Source: FEN-1219 sp036563665
GTDB lineage: Bacteria > Pseudomonadota > Gammaproteobacteria > Steroidobacterales > Rariloculaceae
Direction of reading: 5' to 3'
Assembly: GCA_036563665.1 (NCBI GenBank)
Contig: DATCLY010000069.1
Span: 50,380-114,379 of the forward strand
Length of the DNA stretch: 64,000 nucleotides
Shown here: one piece after another, positions 1-7,493 of the stretch
Numbering within the stretch: position 1 is the stretch's first letter
How the letters are laid out: each line of letters opens with the position of its first letter
Made by a program: the position numbers and the translations under genes
The notes under the pieces: generated by a model
The model's input: the letters and a program-made list of their open reading frames with translations, nothing else
The model's database searches: none
Told to the model about the DNA's origin: nothing

Positions 1-34
1 TCTTTTTTTGTGCCGCGGGTCACACGTTCGGGTA

Positions 35-63
35 TTGCCAAGGTATTGGGGGCGGATTATAAA
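35..63 (+). promoter_or_regulatory. Sigma70-like promoter for the first small gene
   Basis: TTGCCA at 35-40 and TATAAA at 58-63 are separated by 17 bases, a near-ideal housekeeping promoter. The predicted transcription start is near 70, giving a leader of about 50 bases. A strong purine-rich ribosome binding site (GGAGGGGAGG) ends just before the ATG at 120. Read directly from sequence; no experimental support. Confidence 0.6.
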
Positions 64-119
64 AAGGCGCGAATTTTGCAACCCCGTGGAAAACCGATGA
101 CTTACGTCGGAGGGGAGGA

Positions 120-392
120 ATGAAACTCAAGGAGTCGGAACCTGATGACGATCTCGACGACGAGATCGACGATTCCGACGATGACGCAGATCCGGACGCG
201 GAACCGGAGACGGACAACGTCGGAGACGCATCCGTCGAGATCAACGTGGAGGAGCTCATTCACGAGCTCGAAGCTCAGGGGCTAGAGAAGCGGCCCGTGA
301 GTGAATATGCCGCACGGCGCCGCCTCGAAGAGCTGATGGAGGAGAAGCGCGCACGTCGCGAGCTCGAGGATTTCGAAGACTACGAAATCTGA
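120..392 (+). CDS. Small highly acidic protein, PA3496-like family
   Basis: A 90-residue protein with no signal peptide or membrane segment. The first half is almost pure Asp/Glu; the second half is a predicted charged helix (about residues 45-85) containing an ARRRLEELMEEKRARRELED-type stretch and ending in acidic/aromatic residues. This organisation resembles the small PA3496-family putative envelope-integrity proteins of Gammaproteobacteria, a match made from memory of the family pattern. A strong ribosome binding site and promoter precede it. It stands alone and converges on dnaE2. Molecular function is unknown. Confidence 0.75.
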   Translation: MKLKESEPDDDLDDEIDDSDDDADPDAEPETDNVGDASVEINVEELIHELEAQGLEKRPVSEYAARRRLEELMEEKRARRELEDFEDYEI

Positions 393-395
393 CCG

Positions 396-415
396 GCAGC
401 TCCGGTCGGAGCTGC
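396..415. terminator. Hairpin between convergent genes
   Basis: GCAGCTCC-GGTC-GGAGCTGC forms a perfect 8-bp stem with a 4-base loop directly after the stop codon of the acidic small protein and touching the stop of dnaE2. There is no T-run, so it is at best a bidirectional hairpin that protects or ends both transcripts. Confidence 0.35.
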
Positions 416-3400
416 TCATCGGAAATCCCTGGACGTCGTTACGAGCCCGCCGAGCAGTTCGCTCAGGTCGAACAGCCGGCGGGCGACGACGTGCAGCACT
501 TCGCCCTCCTTCTGCACGTGCCCCTCTACGCCTAGCAGCGACGCGCCGAGCAGCGCCTGGCGGTCGCGCGCGGCCACGCGCGCCCACACGACCAGATTGA
601 GATAGCCGGTCTCGTCCTCGAGCGTGACGAAGACGACGCCGGCGGCGCTCGACGGGTGCTGGCGCGTGATGACGATGCCCGCGCCTCGCACCCAGGCCCC
701 GTGCGGCCGCCCGGCGATCTCGGCCGCCGTTCGAATCCTCAGGGCCGCCAGGCGGCCGCGCAGCAGCGCGAGCGGGTGGCGGCCCAGGGTCAGGCCGAGG
801 TGGCGGTAGTCCGCCGCGATGTCCTCGGCCTCGGACGGGCGCCTGAGCAGCGGCACGGCCTCGGCCACCCGGCCGGGCCACGGCCGCTTGTCCACGCCCG
901 CCACCTCCCAGCGTGCCCGGTGCCGGTTCGGCGCGAGCGACCTGAGCGCGGCGCCGGCGGCGAGCGCACCCAGGTCCTTGGCGTCGAGATCGGCGCGCAC
1001 GGCGAGGTCCTGCACGTCCTCGAACGGCCGCGCCGCGCGCGCCCGCACGATCCGTTCCGCGCCCGCGGCCGAGAGGCCCTTCACGAGCCGCAGGCCGAGC
1101 CGGACGGCAGGCCGTCCGGCGTCGTCGGGCTCGAGCGTGGAGTCCCAGTCGCTCGCGGTGACGTCGACCGGCCGCACCTCCACCCCGTGCTCGCGCGCCG
1201 AGCGCACGAGCTGGGCCACCGCGTAGAAGCCCATCGGCTGGCTGTTCAGGAGCGCGCAGCAGAAGGCGGCCGGCTCGTGACGCTTGAGCCACGCGGACAC
1301 GTACACGAGCAGCGCGAAGCTCGCCGCGTGCGATTCGGGGAAGCCGTATTCGCCGAATCCCTTGATCTGCTCGAAGATGCGCCGCGCGAACGGCTCGCCG
1401 TAGCCGCGCGCCAGCATGCCGTCGATGAGGCGCCGCTCGAACGCTTCGAGATCGCCGCGCCGCCGCCACGCCGCCATCGCGCGCCGCAGCCGGTCCGCCT
1501 CGCCCGGCGTGAAGCCCGCCGCCACGATGGCGAGCTGCATGACCTGCTCCTGGAAGATCGGGACGCCGAGCGTGCGCTCGAGCACTTGCCGCACCTCCTC
1601 GCTCGGATAGGTCACGGGCTCCTCGCCGTTCCTGCGCCGCAGGTACGGGTGCACCATGTCGCCCTGGATCGGACCGGGGCGGATGATCGCCACCTCGATG
1701 ACGAGGTCGTAGAAGCAGCGGGGGCGCAGCCGCGGCAGCATGGCCATCTGCGCCCGCGACTCGATCTGGAACACGCCCATCGTGTCCGCCCGGGAGATCA
1801 TGCGGTAGACCTCCGGATCCTCGGCCGGCACCTCGGCCATCGTCAGGCGCCGGCCGTGGAAGCGCTCGATGAGCTCGAAGCAGCGGCGGATCGCGGACAG
1901 CATGCCGAGGCCGAGCACGTCCACCTTGAGGAGCCCGAGCGCCTCGAGGTCGTCCTTGTCCCACTGAATGACGGTGCGCTCCGGCATGGCGGCGTTCTCG
2001 ATGGGCACGAGCTCGGCGAGCGGCCCCTCGGAGATCACGAAGCCGCCCACGTGCTGCGACAGGTGCCGCGGGAAGCCGATGAGCTCCTGCGCGAGGCGGA
2101 GCAGCTGCTTGACCTTCGCGCTCTCCGGATCGAGCCCCGCCTCGACGAAGCGCTGCCGATCGATGCGGTGACCGTCCCACCATTGCAGCGACTTCGCGAG
2201 CGTGCCCACCTGCAGCTCGTCGAGCCCGAGCGCCTTGCCGACGTCGCGGATGGCGCTCCGCGGCCGATAGGTGATGACGGTGGCGGCGAGCGCGGCCCGC
2301 TCGCGGGAGTACTTCTGGTAGATGTACTGAATGACCTCCTCGCGCCGCTCGTGCTCGAAGTCGACGTCGATGTCCGGCGGCTCCGCGCGCTCCTTGGAGA
2401 TGAACCGCTCCACGAGCATCTCCATGCGAGCAGGGTCCACCTCGGTGATGCCGAGGCAGTAGCACACCGCGGAGTTGGCGGCCGACCCCCGCCCCTGGCA
2501 CAGGATGCCGCGGCTGCGGGCGAAGCGGACGATGTCGTGGACGGTGAGGAAATAGGGCTCGTAACGGAGCTCGGCGATGAGCCTGAGCTCGTGCTCGATG
2601 AGCCGCTCCACTTTCTCGGGCGCCCCTTGCGGCCAGCGCCAACGCTTGCCCTGCTCCGTGAGCGCCCGCAGGTGAGTGGTCGGCGTCTCGCCTTCGGGCA
2701 CGAGCTCGCGCGGGTACTCGTAACGCAGCTCGTCGAGCGAGAAGCGCGTACGCTCGAGGATCGCGAGCGTCTCGTCGAGGAGCTCTCGCGGGTAGAGCGC
2801 CTCGAGCTCGTGGATCGGCCGCAGGCAGCGCTCGGCGTTCGGCTGGAGCGCGAAGCCGAGCTTGTCCACGGGCGTCTTGAGGCGGATGGCGGTGAGCGTG
2901 TCCTGCAGCATGCGGCGGCTGCGGTCGTGCATGTGCACGTTGCCGCTCGCCACCACCGGCAAGCCGAGCCTGCGGCCGAGCGCGGTGAGCTCCGCGAGCC
3001 GGCGCCGGTCGGTGCCGTCGCGGAGGAGCTCCGCCGCGATCCAGGTGCGGCCCGGGCAACGCTCGGCGAGCCACGCGCAGGCCGCCGCGTCCGGCTGCCG
3101 CTCGGGCAGCCACAGCACGAGGCACGAGGATCCCTCGAGGTGCGAGGCGAGCAGGTCGCGGTCGGCGCGATACTCGCCTTTCGGGGCGGCGCGCCGCGCG
3201 GCCGTGATGAGCCGGCAGAGCGCGCCATACGCGTGCCGGTCGGGCGCGAGCACCACGAGCGCGAGGTCCGGCAGGCGCAGCTCGCTGCCGATGACGAACT
3301 TTAGCGGCCGCTCCTTGGCGGCGATGTGCGCGCGCACGACGCCGGCCACGGAGCACTCGTCCGTCAGCGCGAGCCCGGCATAGCCGAGCGCGGCGGCGGT

Positions 3401-3637
3401 GTCGACCAGCTCCTCCGGATGCGACGCGCCGCGCAGGAAGGAGAAGTTGCTGAGGCAGTGCAGCTCGGCGTAGCCGGCGGAAGATCGCGCCTCGAAAGGC
3501 GCTCCCACCCGCCGATCGAAGCCTGTGGGAGCAGCTTTCGCGCGATCCTCCCCTGTGGGAGCGGCTTTCCAGCCGCGATCTTCCCTTGTAGGAGCGGCTT
3601 TCCAGCCGCGATCTTCGCGCTCACCCGAAGAGGCCAT
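416..3637 (-). CDS. dnaE2: Error-prone DNA polymerase III alpha subunit DnaE2
   Basis: Second, damage-tolerant replicative-type polymerase of the SOS mutagenesis cassette. It extends across lesions together with ImuA and ImuB. The PHP domain begins at the YAELHCLSNFSFLRG motif (about residue 54 from the ATG); the palm carries the PDIDVDFE motif expected of C-family polymerases, followed by the helix-hairpin-helix region and a C-terminal OB fold. The ATG at 3637 overlaps the end of imuB by 17 bases and gives 1073 residues. A GTG at 3508 gives 1030, close to family length. Everything upstream of the PHP domain is encoded by REP repeats, so the true start is unsettled and both candidates lie in or before repeat DNA. 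It should be co-transcribed with lexA-imuA-imuB. Confidence 0.95.
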   Translation of the reverse strand: MASSGEREDRGWKAAPTREDRGWKAAPTGEDRAKAAPTGFDRRVGAPFEARSSAGYAELHCLSNFSFLRGASHPEELVDTAAALGYAGLALTDECSVAGVVRAHIAAKERPLKFVIGSELRLPDLALVVLAPDRHAYGALCRLITAARRAAPKGEYRADRDLLASHLEGSSCLVLWLPERQPDAAACAWLAERCPGRTWIAAELLRDGTDRRRLAELTALGRRLGLPVVASGNVHMHDRSRRMLQDTLTAIRLKTPVDKLGFALQPNAERCLRPIHELEALYPRELLDETLAILERTRFSLDELRYEYPRELVPEGETPTTHLRALTEQGKRWRWPQGAPEKVERLIEHELRLIAELRYEPYFLTVHDIVRFARSRGILCQGRGSAANSAVCYCLGITEVDPARMEMLVERFISKERAEPPDIDVDFEHERREEVIQYIYQKYSRERAALAATVITYRPRSAIRDVGKALGLDELQVGTLAKSLQWWDGHRIDRQRFVEAGLDPESAKVKQLLRLAQELIGFPRHLSQHVGGFVISEGPLAELVPIENAAMPERTVIQWDKDDLEALGLLKVDVLGLGMLSAIRRCFELIERFHGRRLTMAEVPAEDPEVYRMISRADTMGVFQIESRAQMAMLPRLRPRCFYDLVIEVAIIRPGPIQGDMVHPYLRRRNGEEPVTYPSEEVRQVLERTLGVPIFQEQVMQLAIVAAGFTPGEADRLRRAMAAWRRRGDLEAFERRLIDGMLARGYGEPFARRIFEQIKGFGEYGFPESHAASFALLVYVSAWLKRHEPAAFCCALLNSQPMGFYAVAQLVRSAREHGVEVRPVDVTASDWDSTLEPDDAGRPAVRLGLRLVKGLSAAGAERIVRARAARPFEDVQDLAVRADLDAKDLGALAAGAALRSLAPNRHRARWEVAGVDKRPWPGRVAEAVPLLRRPSEAEDIAADYRHLGLTLGRHPLALLRGRLAALRIRTAAEIAGRPHGAWVRGAGIVITRQHPSSAAGVVFVTLEDETGYLNLVVWARVAARDRQALLGASLLGVEGHVQKEGEVLHVVARRLFDLSELLGGLVTTSRDFR
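3481..3615. repeat. Cluster of four REP-like stem-loop units
   Basis: One unit lies in reverse orientation at 3481-3508 (variant stem GCGCC/GGCGC) and three direct units at about 3524-3548, 3555-3582 and 3588-3615. The consensus is GTGGGAGCGGCTTTCCAGCC followed by GCGATCTT. The cluster sits between imuB and the conserved part of dnaE2 and stays open in the dnaE2 reading frame. Confidence 0.9.
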
Positions 3638-5147
3638 GCAGGTACCACGTGCCGCTCGCGCGCTCGCGAAACACCCACAGCCGCTCGCCGCGCTCGCCGA
3701 TGGCCGTGTAGTAATCTCGGGCCACGTCGTGGCCGTCCCACCAGCCGCTCTCGATGCGCTCGGGGCCCGACTCGAGCTCGATCTCTCCCCGTGTGTGGGA
3801 ACGCGCAGCCGGCGAGAACAGCGGCACGGGCTCGGGCAGCACCCACGCCGGGCGCTCGGCCGCGCACGGCGACACCTCGCCGTCGCGGGGAGGCTCGATG
3901 AGGCTGCGCTCGGTGAGCTTGCGCCACGCGCGCTCGGGACGATGGTCGGCGGCGAGGCCGAGCCCATGCACGTCGTCGGCGCCGAAGCGTCCCTGCAACC
4001 GCTCCACCAGAACGGTGCGCTCGCCCTCCCGTCGCCGGCCGCCGAAGAGCCCGGCCGGCGCGAGGCTCAAGGGGCGGAAGAAGCCGGTCGCGAGCTCGAG
4101 CGCGATGACGGGCGCCGGGAGCTCCACCCGCTCCAGCCGGTCCGCGACGAGACGGCGCAGCACCGTGCCTTCGTGCGACGGCTCGAGCAGGTCGAAGCGG
4201 ACCACGGTGGACGGATGCTGCAGGTGCTCGAGGGCGAGCTCGAAGCGCTCGATCTGGGCCTGACGCTCGCGCAGGCTCGCCGCCAGTCGCTCGATGAGCT
4301 GCGCGGCGGCCGCGATCAGCACGGTCGCGTCACCCGTCTCCGCCGACAGCTCCGCGCGCGCGCGGAAGGCATGCGGCGGCTCGCGCTCCGCGCGCACGTC
4401 CACGGCGCGGCCCAGCGCCTTGTCGAGGTCCGCCAAGCAGCGCAGCCCCACGCGCCGGGCGAAGCCCGCGCGCGGCAGCCGCAGGCAATCGCCGATCGTG
4501 CGCACGCCCATCTCGGCGAGCAGCGTCTGCACCTCCTCGGGCCAGCGGGTGACCGACAGCGGCAGGCGGCCGAGGCTCGCGGGCAGTCGCTCGAGCGACG
4601 GCGCATCGTCCGCCCCGCAGCGGGAGAGCCACAGCGCGGCCATGGCGGTGGGCGCGACGCGCAACCGGGCGGTCAACCCACGCCGCGCCGTTTCCTCCGC
4701 GAGCATCGCCACGATCGCTTCCCGCCCGCCGAAGAGCCTGCGGCTGCCTTCGATCTCGAGCACCAGGCTCTCGTCGGGCTCGATGCAGACGGCGGGCGTG
4801 ATGCGATGCGCCCAGCTCGCGAGCGACTCGAGCACCGCCCGCTCGCGCACCGGCGAGCGTTGCAGCACGTTCAGGGGCTCGGCGAGCGCGAGCGCCGCGC
4901 CGAGCTTGAGATCAGGCGCGATGCCGTGGACACGGGCCGCCGCGTTCGCCGCAACGACCCGCCACTGCGCCTGCCGGGGCTCGACGACCACGGCAGGCTC
5001 CTCGGTGCGAGCGGCCGGCAGCGCTTCGAGCGGCAGGTTGGGCAGCGTGAGGCCCAGCCAGGCTTGCCGCCGCCGCGGCGAAGACGCCTCCGTCGGGGGC
5101 GGCGGAGACTCCGTCGGGAACAGCGCTGAGGAATGTAAGGGTTGCAT
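3621..5147 (-). CDS. imuB: ImuB, inactive Y-family polymerase-like mutasome adaptor
   Basis: A 508-residue protein of the DNA polymerase IV/V superfamily that acts as the scaffold linking DnaE2, ImuA and the beta clamp. The N-terminus reads WLGLTLPNLPLEAL where active Y-family enzymes carry the metal-binding Asp, as is usual for ImuB, so it is predicted to be non-catalytic. A polymerase little-finger-like region follows, with a C-terminal extension of the ImuB type ending near YLHGLFG. It starts 12 bases after imuA. Regulation should follow the upstream LexA boxes. Confidence 0.93.
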   Translation of the reverse strand: MQPLHSSALFPTESPPPPTEASSPRRRQAWLGLTLPNLPLEALPAARTEEPAVVVEPRQAQWRVVAANAAARVHGIAPDLKLGAALALAEPLNVLQRSPVRERAVLESLASWAHRITPAVCIEPDESLVLEIEGSRRLFGGREAIVAMLAEETARRGLTARLRVAPTAMAALWLSRCGADDAPSLERLPASLGRLPLSVTRWPEEVQTLLAEMGVRTIGDCLRLPRAGFARRVGLRCLADLDKALGRAVDVRAEREPPHAFRARAELSAETGDATVLIAAAAQLIERLAASLRERQAQIERFELALEHLQHPSTVVRFDLLEPSHEGTVLRRLVADRLERVELPAPVIALELATGFFRPLSLAPAGLFGGRRREGERTVLVERLQGRFGADDVHGLGLAADHRPERAWRKLTERSLIEPPRDGEVSPCAAERPAWVLPEPVPLFSPAARSHTRGEIELESGPERIESGWWDGHDVARDYYTAIGERGERLWVFRERASGTWYLHGLFG

Positions 5148-5159
5148 GGGCTCGCGCCA

Positions 5160-5852
5160 TCAGCGGACCTCGAGATCGATATCCGCCGGTTGACGGCCTC
5201 GGCACTTGAGCACGCGGACGCGCAGAGCGCGACGCGGCCTCGAGGCTCCCCTGCCCCGCACCCCGCGCATCGGCGCGCCCGCACGGAGCTCGAGCCGCAA
5301 CGCCGCCGGCGAGCGGTTCTCGAGGTCCTCCACCGGGCGGAACAGCACCACCCAGCACACGCGCTCCTCGGCGGCGAGCTGGAGGCGGCGCAAGTCCACG
5401 TCGTCGGCCGTTCGCACCCAGGCGAGCACCGCGGCGGCGGAGCCCGAGCGGATGGCTTGCTCGACGGCCCAGAGATCGTTCTTGCGCCCGCCCCGGGGAT
5501 GCACGAGCAGCAGCCGATCGAGCTCGACGCCCTGCCGGCGCAGCGCCGGCGCATACGGCACGAGCGGCGGCGCCACCCAGACGATCCACCGGCCGGCCGC
5601 GTCCTCCGCGCGCGTGAGCTCCGCCAGCGCCGGCATCAGGAGCGTGAGCTCGCCGATGCCGTACTGCTCGAGGAAGATTTCGCTGATTGCGTTACGCGGC
5701 CAGCCGCCGCCGGGCAGATACCGGTCGAGCGCGGCGAAGCCGGTGGGGATGACGGGCGGCGCGAGCTGCGCGCCCCGGCCGAGCCACACGCGCCCGTCGC
5801 GCAGCAGGGCTTCCATGCCCGGCGTCGGTAACGCTTCCATTGCAGGATTCAT
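5160..5852 (-). CDS. imuA: ImuA, RecA/SulA-like mutasome subunit
   Basis: A 230-residue protein resembling the translesion synthesis-associated ImuA (SulA/RecA-like) family. It has the characteristic opening IPTGFAALDRYLPGGGWPR near residues 35-53 and a RecA-like core. It partners ImuB and DnaE2 in SOS-induced mutagenesis. The C-terminus is Arg-rich. It begins 37 bases after lexA, too close for an obvious promoter of its own, so co-transcription with lexA is likely. ATG codons at residues 1, 5 and 13 make the exact start uncertain. Confidence 0.92.
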   Translation of the reverse strand: MNPAMEALPTPGMEALLRDGRVWLGRGAQLAPPVIPTGFAALDRYLPGGGWPRNAISEIFLEQYGIGELTLLMPALAELTRAEDAAGRWIVWVAPPLVPYAPALRRQGVELDRLLLVHPRGGRKNDLWAVEQAIRSGSAAAVLAWVRTADDVDLRRLQLAAEERVCWVVLFRPVEDLENRSPAALRLELRAGAPMRGVRGRGASRPRRALRVRVLKCRGRQPADIDLEVR

Positions 5853-5889
5853 CGACGGGAGATGGCGGCCGGCAAAAGCCGCTCCTATT

Positions 5890-6501
5890 TCATTTCACGG
5901 TTGGCCTCACCACGCCCACCACGACGCCTTCGATGGTGAGCGGCTGCTCCTGGAGGTTCACCTGGATCGGTTCGAAATCCGGGTTCTCGGGCAGCAGCCA
6001 GACGCGATGCCCTTCCTGCTTGTAGCGCTTCACCGTGACCTCGTTCTCCAGGCGTGCGACCACGATCTGCCGGTTGCGCACGTCGGTGGTTCGATGCACC
6101 GCGACGAGATCGCCGTCGAGGATGCCGGCGTCGCGCATGCTCATGCCGTGCACGCGCAACAGGAAATGCGGCGGCTTTTTGAAAAGGTCGAGATCGATTT
6201 GATACCGCGCCTCGATGTGTTCCTCGGCCAGGATCGGTTCGCCCGCCGCGACTCGGCCCACCAGCGGCAACCCGAGCTGCTCGCGCAACGAATCCTTCAG
6301 GCGGATGCCCCGCGACGTGCCGGGCAGCAGCTCGATGGCGCCTTTCCGCTCGAGCGCGCGCAGATGATCCTCGGCGGCGTTGACCGAGCGGAACTTCAGC
6401 ATCTTCGCGATCTCGGCGCGCGTGGGCGGCATGCCGGTTTCGCGAATAACTTTCTGAATGAGAGTGAGAATCTGGCGTTGCCGAGGGGTGAGCTCGCGCA
6501 T
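5890..6501 (-). CDS. lexA: LexA, SOS repressor and self-cleaving protease
   Basis: A 203-residue protein, the usual LexA length. An N-terminal winged helix (about 1-65) is followed by the cleavage region with Ala86-Gly87 (VAAGEPI) and an S24 peptidase domain. The catalytic serine is Ser121 (HGMSM) and the lysine Lys158 (VTVKRYK), matching E. coli Ser119/Lys156 within two residues. RecA filaments stimulate its self-cleavage. It heads the imuA-imuB-dnaE2 cassette, and its own promoter is overlapped by a LexA box, implying autoregulation and coordinate induction of the mutasome. Confidence 0.98.
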   Translation of the reverse strand: MRELTPRQRQILTLIQKVIRETGMPPTRAEIAKMLKFRSVNAAEDHLRALERKGAIELLPGTSRGIRLKDSLREQLGLPLVGRVAAGEPILAEEHIEARYQIDLDLFKKPPHFLLRVHGMSMRDAGILDGDLVAVHRTTDVRNRQIVVARLENEVTVKRYKQEGHRVWLLPENPDFEPIQVNLQEQPLTIEGVVVGVVRPTVK

Positions 6502-6511
6502 GGTTCGCTGC

Positions 6512-6527
6512 CTGTATTTAAGCCCAG
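6512..6527 (-). promoter_or_regulatory. Second, weaker LexA box
   Basis: CTGT-N8-CCAG on the plus strand matches seven of the eight conserved positions of the CTGT-N8-ACAG SOS box. It lies downstream of the predicted lexA start site and 1 base from the stronger box, so two dimers could bind side by side. Confidence 0.5.
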
Positions 6528-6528
6528 A

Positions 6529-6544
6529 CTGATGCTATATACAG
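6529..6544 (-). promoter_or_regulatory. LexA box overlapping the lexA -10 element
   Basis: CTGATGCTATATACAG fits the SOS box (seven of eight conserved arm positions, AT-rich centre). It covers the -10 hexamer of the predicted lexA promoter, the expected position for repression. Confidence 0.75.
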
Positions 6545-6564
6545 GCTCTCGGGAGGGAGGTCAA
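6536..6564 (-). promoter_or_regulatory. lexA promoter
   Basis: On the minus strand, TTGACC (6564-6559) and TATATA (6541-6536) are separated by 17 bases. The predicted start is near 6529, about 28 bases before the lexA ATG. The LexA box at 6529-6544 overlaps its -10 element. Confidence 0.7.
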
Positions 6565-6701
6565 GCCGTGCTTCACGGCCGCTCGAGCGTCATGCGATGC
6601 AGGCTTCCACTACATCGCGCTGCGCACATCGCCGCTCTTCAAATCGTCCTTCATGCTGTCTGTTTTGAGCGACGCATGCCTCTGAAATGAATCGTTTTTA
6701 A

Positions 6702-6730
6702 TTGCAGTAGCGAACACTTTGCGAAATAAT
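6702..6730 (+). promoter_or_regulatory. Candidate promoter of the OprI-like lipoprotein
   Basis: TTGCAG at 6702-6707 and AATAAT at 6725-6730 are spaced by 17 bases. The local sequence is unusually AT-rich for this genome. The predicted start near 6737 gives a short leader to the ATG at 6764, which has an AGGGGA ribosome binding site. Confidence 0.45.
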
Positions 6731-6763
6731 GGCGCCGGTTTTTCACGTTCAGGGGAATCCTCG

Positions 6764-7057
6764 ATGGTCACTAAAGTGAAGGCTGTCGTGCGGTCTGCCG
6801 CAATCGTTTGTGGCATCGCACTCGCGACGGGCTGCGCCGGCTTGCAGGAGCAGATCGACGAGGTGCGCATGACTGCTCAAGCGGCGCAGAGCACCGCCGA
6901 AGCGGCACAGCGCACGGCCAACCAAGCGCAGCAGACTGCGTCGAGTGCTCAGAGCACCGCGAACCAGGCGCTGCAAGCGGCGCAGGCCGCGCAAGCGTGC
7001 TGCGACGCCACGAATCAGCGATTGGATCGGATGTTCGAGCAGTCGCAGCGCAAGTAA
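6764..7057 (+). CDS. OprI/Lpp-like alanine-zipper outer-membrane lipoprotein
   Basis: A 97-residue precursor with a lipoprotein signal peptide and lipobox LATGC (Cys24 becomes the lipid-modified N-terminus). The mature part is a continuous Ala-rich heptad coiled coil (repeated QxAxxxAxxA pattern), ending in RMFEQSQRK. This closely mirrors Pseudomonas OprI, which ends RMLEKASRK and can be linked to peptidoglycan through its C-terminal lysine. An ATG 45 bases upstream is in frame, but 6764 has the better ribosome binding site and gives a proper signal peptide. It is monocistronic, with its own promoter and strong terminator, as expected for a very abundant lipoprotein. Confidence 0.9.
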   Translation: MVTKVKAVVRSAAIVCGIALATGCAGLQEQIDEVRMTAQAAQSTAEAAQRTANQAQQTASSAQSTANQALQAAQAAQACCDATNQRLDRMFEQSQRK

Positions 7058-7112
7058 AGCATCCGTCTAACAGAACTAGATTTCCCACGACGCGGAGCAT
7101 CCGCGTCGCAAT

Positions 7113-7146
7113 AAAGCCGCCGCTTTCTCCGGCGGCTTTTTTTTTT
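7113..7146 (+). terminator. Strong rho-independent terminator
   Basis: A perfect 10-bp stem AAAGCCGCCG / CGGCGGCTTT (7113-7122 with 7130-7139) is followed by an uninterrupted run of ten T ending at 7146. It lies 56 bases after the OprI-like stop codon. This is the clearest terminator in the window. Confidence 0.92.
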
Positions 7147-7149
7147 CGT

Positions 7150-7210
7150 GTGGGAGCGGCTTTCCAGCCGCGATCTTCACCTGTGGGAGCGGCCTTCCAG
7201 CCGCGATCTT
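7150..7210 (+). repeat. Two REP-like units in direct orientation
   Basis: Near-identical units at 7150-7177 and 7183-7210 (GTGGGAGCGGCTTTCCAGCC then GCGATCTT) begin three bases after the OprI terminator. With the following hairpin and inverted units they fill the 436-base gene-free stretch 7058-7493. Confidence 0.92.
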
Positions 7211-7286
7211 CAGCCAAGACCCGGCGACGACGCGTCACGCCGAGATCTTCGGTCGCTCAACGCCGCGAGCACGTCTCGCGCGTGGA

Positions 7287-7382
7287 TCGCATGTGCCCCT
7301 TCCAGCAGGCTCGCGCGCAGGGATGCGCGCGCGCCAGCCTACAGGGATGTACTTGCGGCGGTGCTGGAAGGGGCACATGCGA
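7287..7382. repeat. Long hairpin element, copy A
   Basis: Perfect 21-bp inverted arms (7287-7307 with 7362-7382, core GTGCCCCTTCCAGCA) enclose 54 bases containing an inner GC-rich imperfect palindrome. In the opposite orientation it aligns along its whole length with copy C at 63895-63989, and the inner part aligns with copy B at 27020-27128. No convincing gene is present, although frames stay open across it. Confidence 0.85.
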
Positions 7383-7390
7383 GCCGCGGC

Positions 7391-7492
7391 CGCCTGCGGT
7401 GCGCAAGAATCGCGGCTGGAAAGCCGCTCCCACAGGCGAAGATCGCGGCTGGAAAGCCGCTCCCACAGGTGAAGAGCGCGGCTGAAGCCGCT
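7391..7492 (-). repeat. REP-like units in inverse orientation
   Basis: CGCCTGCGGT (7391-7400) leads into a unit at about 7405-7433, a second at 7439-7466 and a degenerate one at 7471-7492, all inverted relative to those at 7150-7210. The CGCCTGCGGT decamer recurs beside REP units elsewhere in the window. Confidence 0.88.
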
Positions 7493-7493
7493 G

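Noticed and set aside
7150..7492. CRISPR-like repeat array
   Set aside because: Units are palindromic, occur in both orientations and lack regularly sized unique spacers. No cas genes are present.
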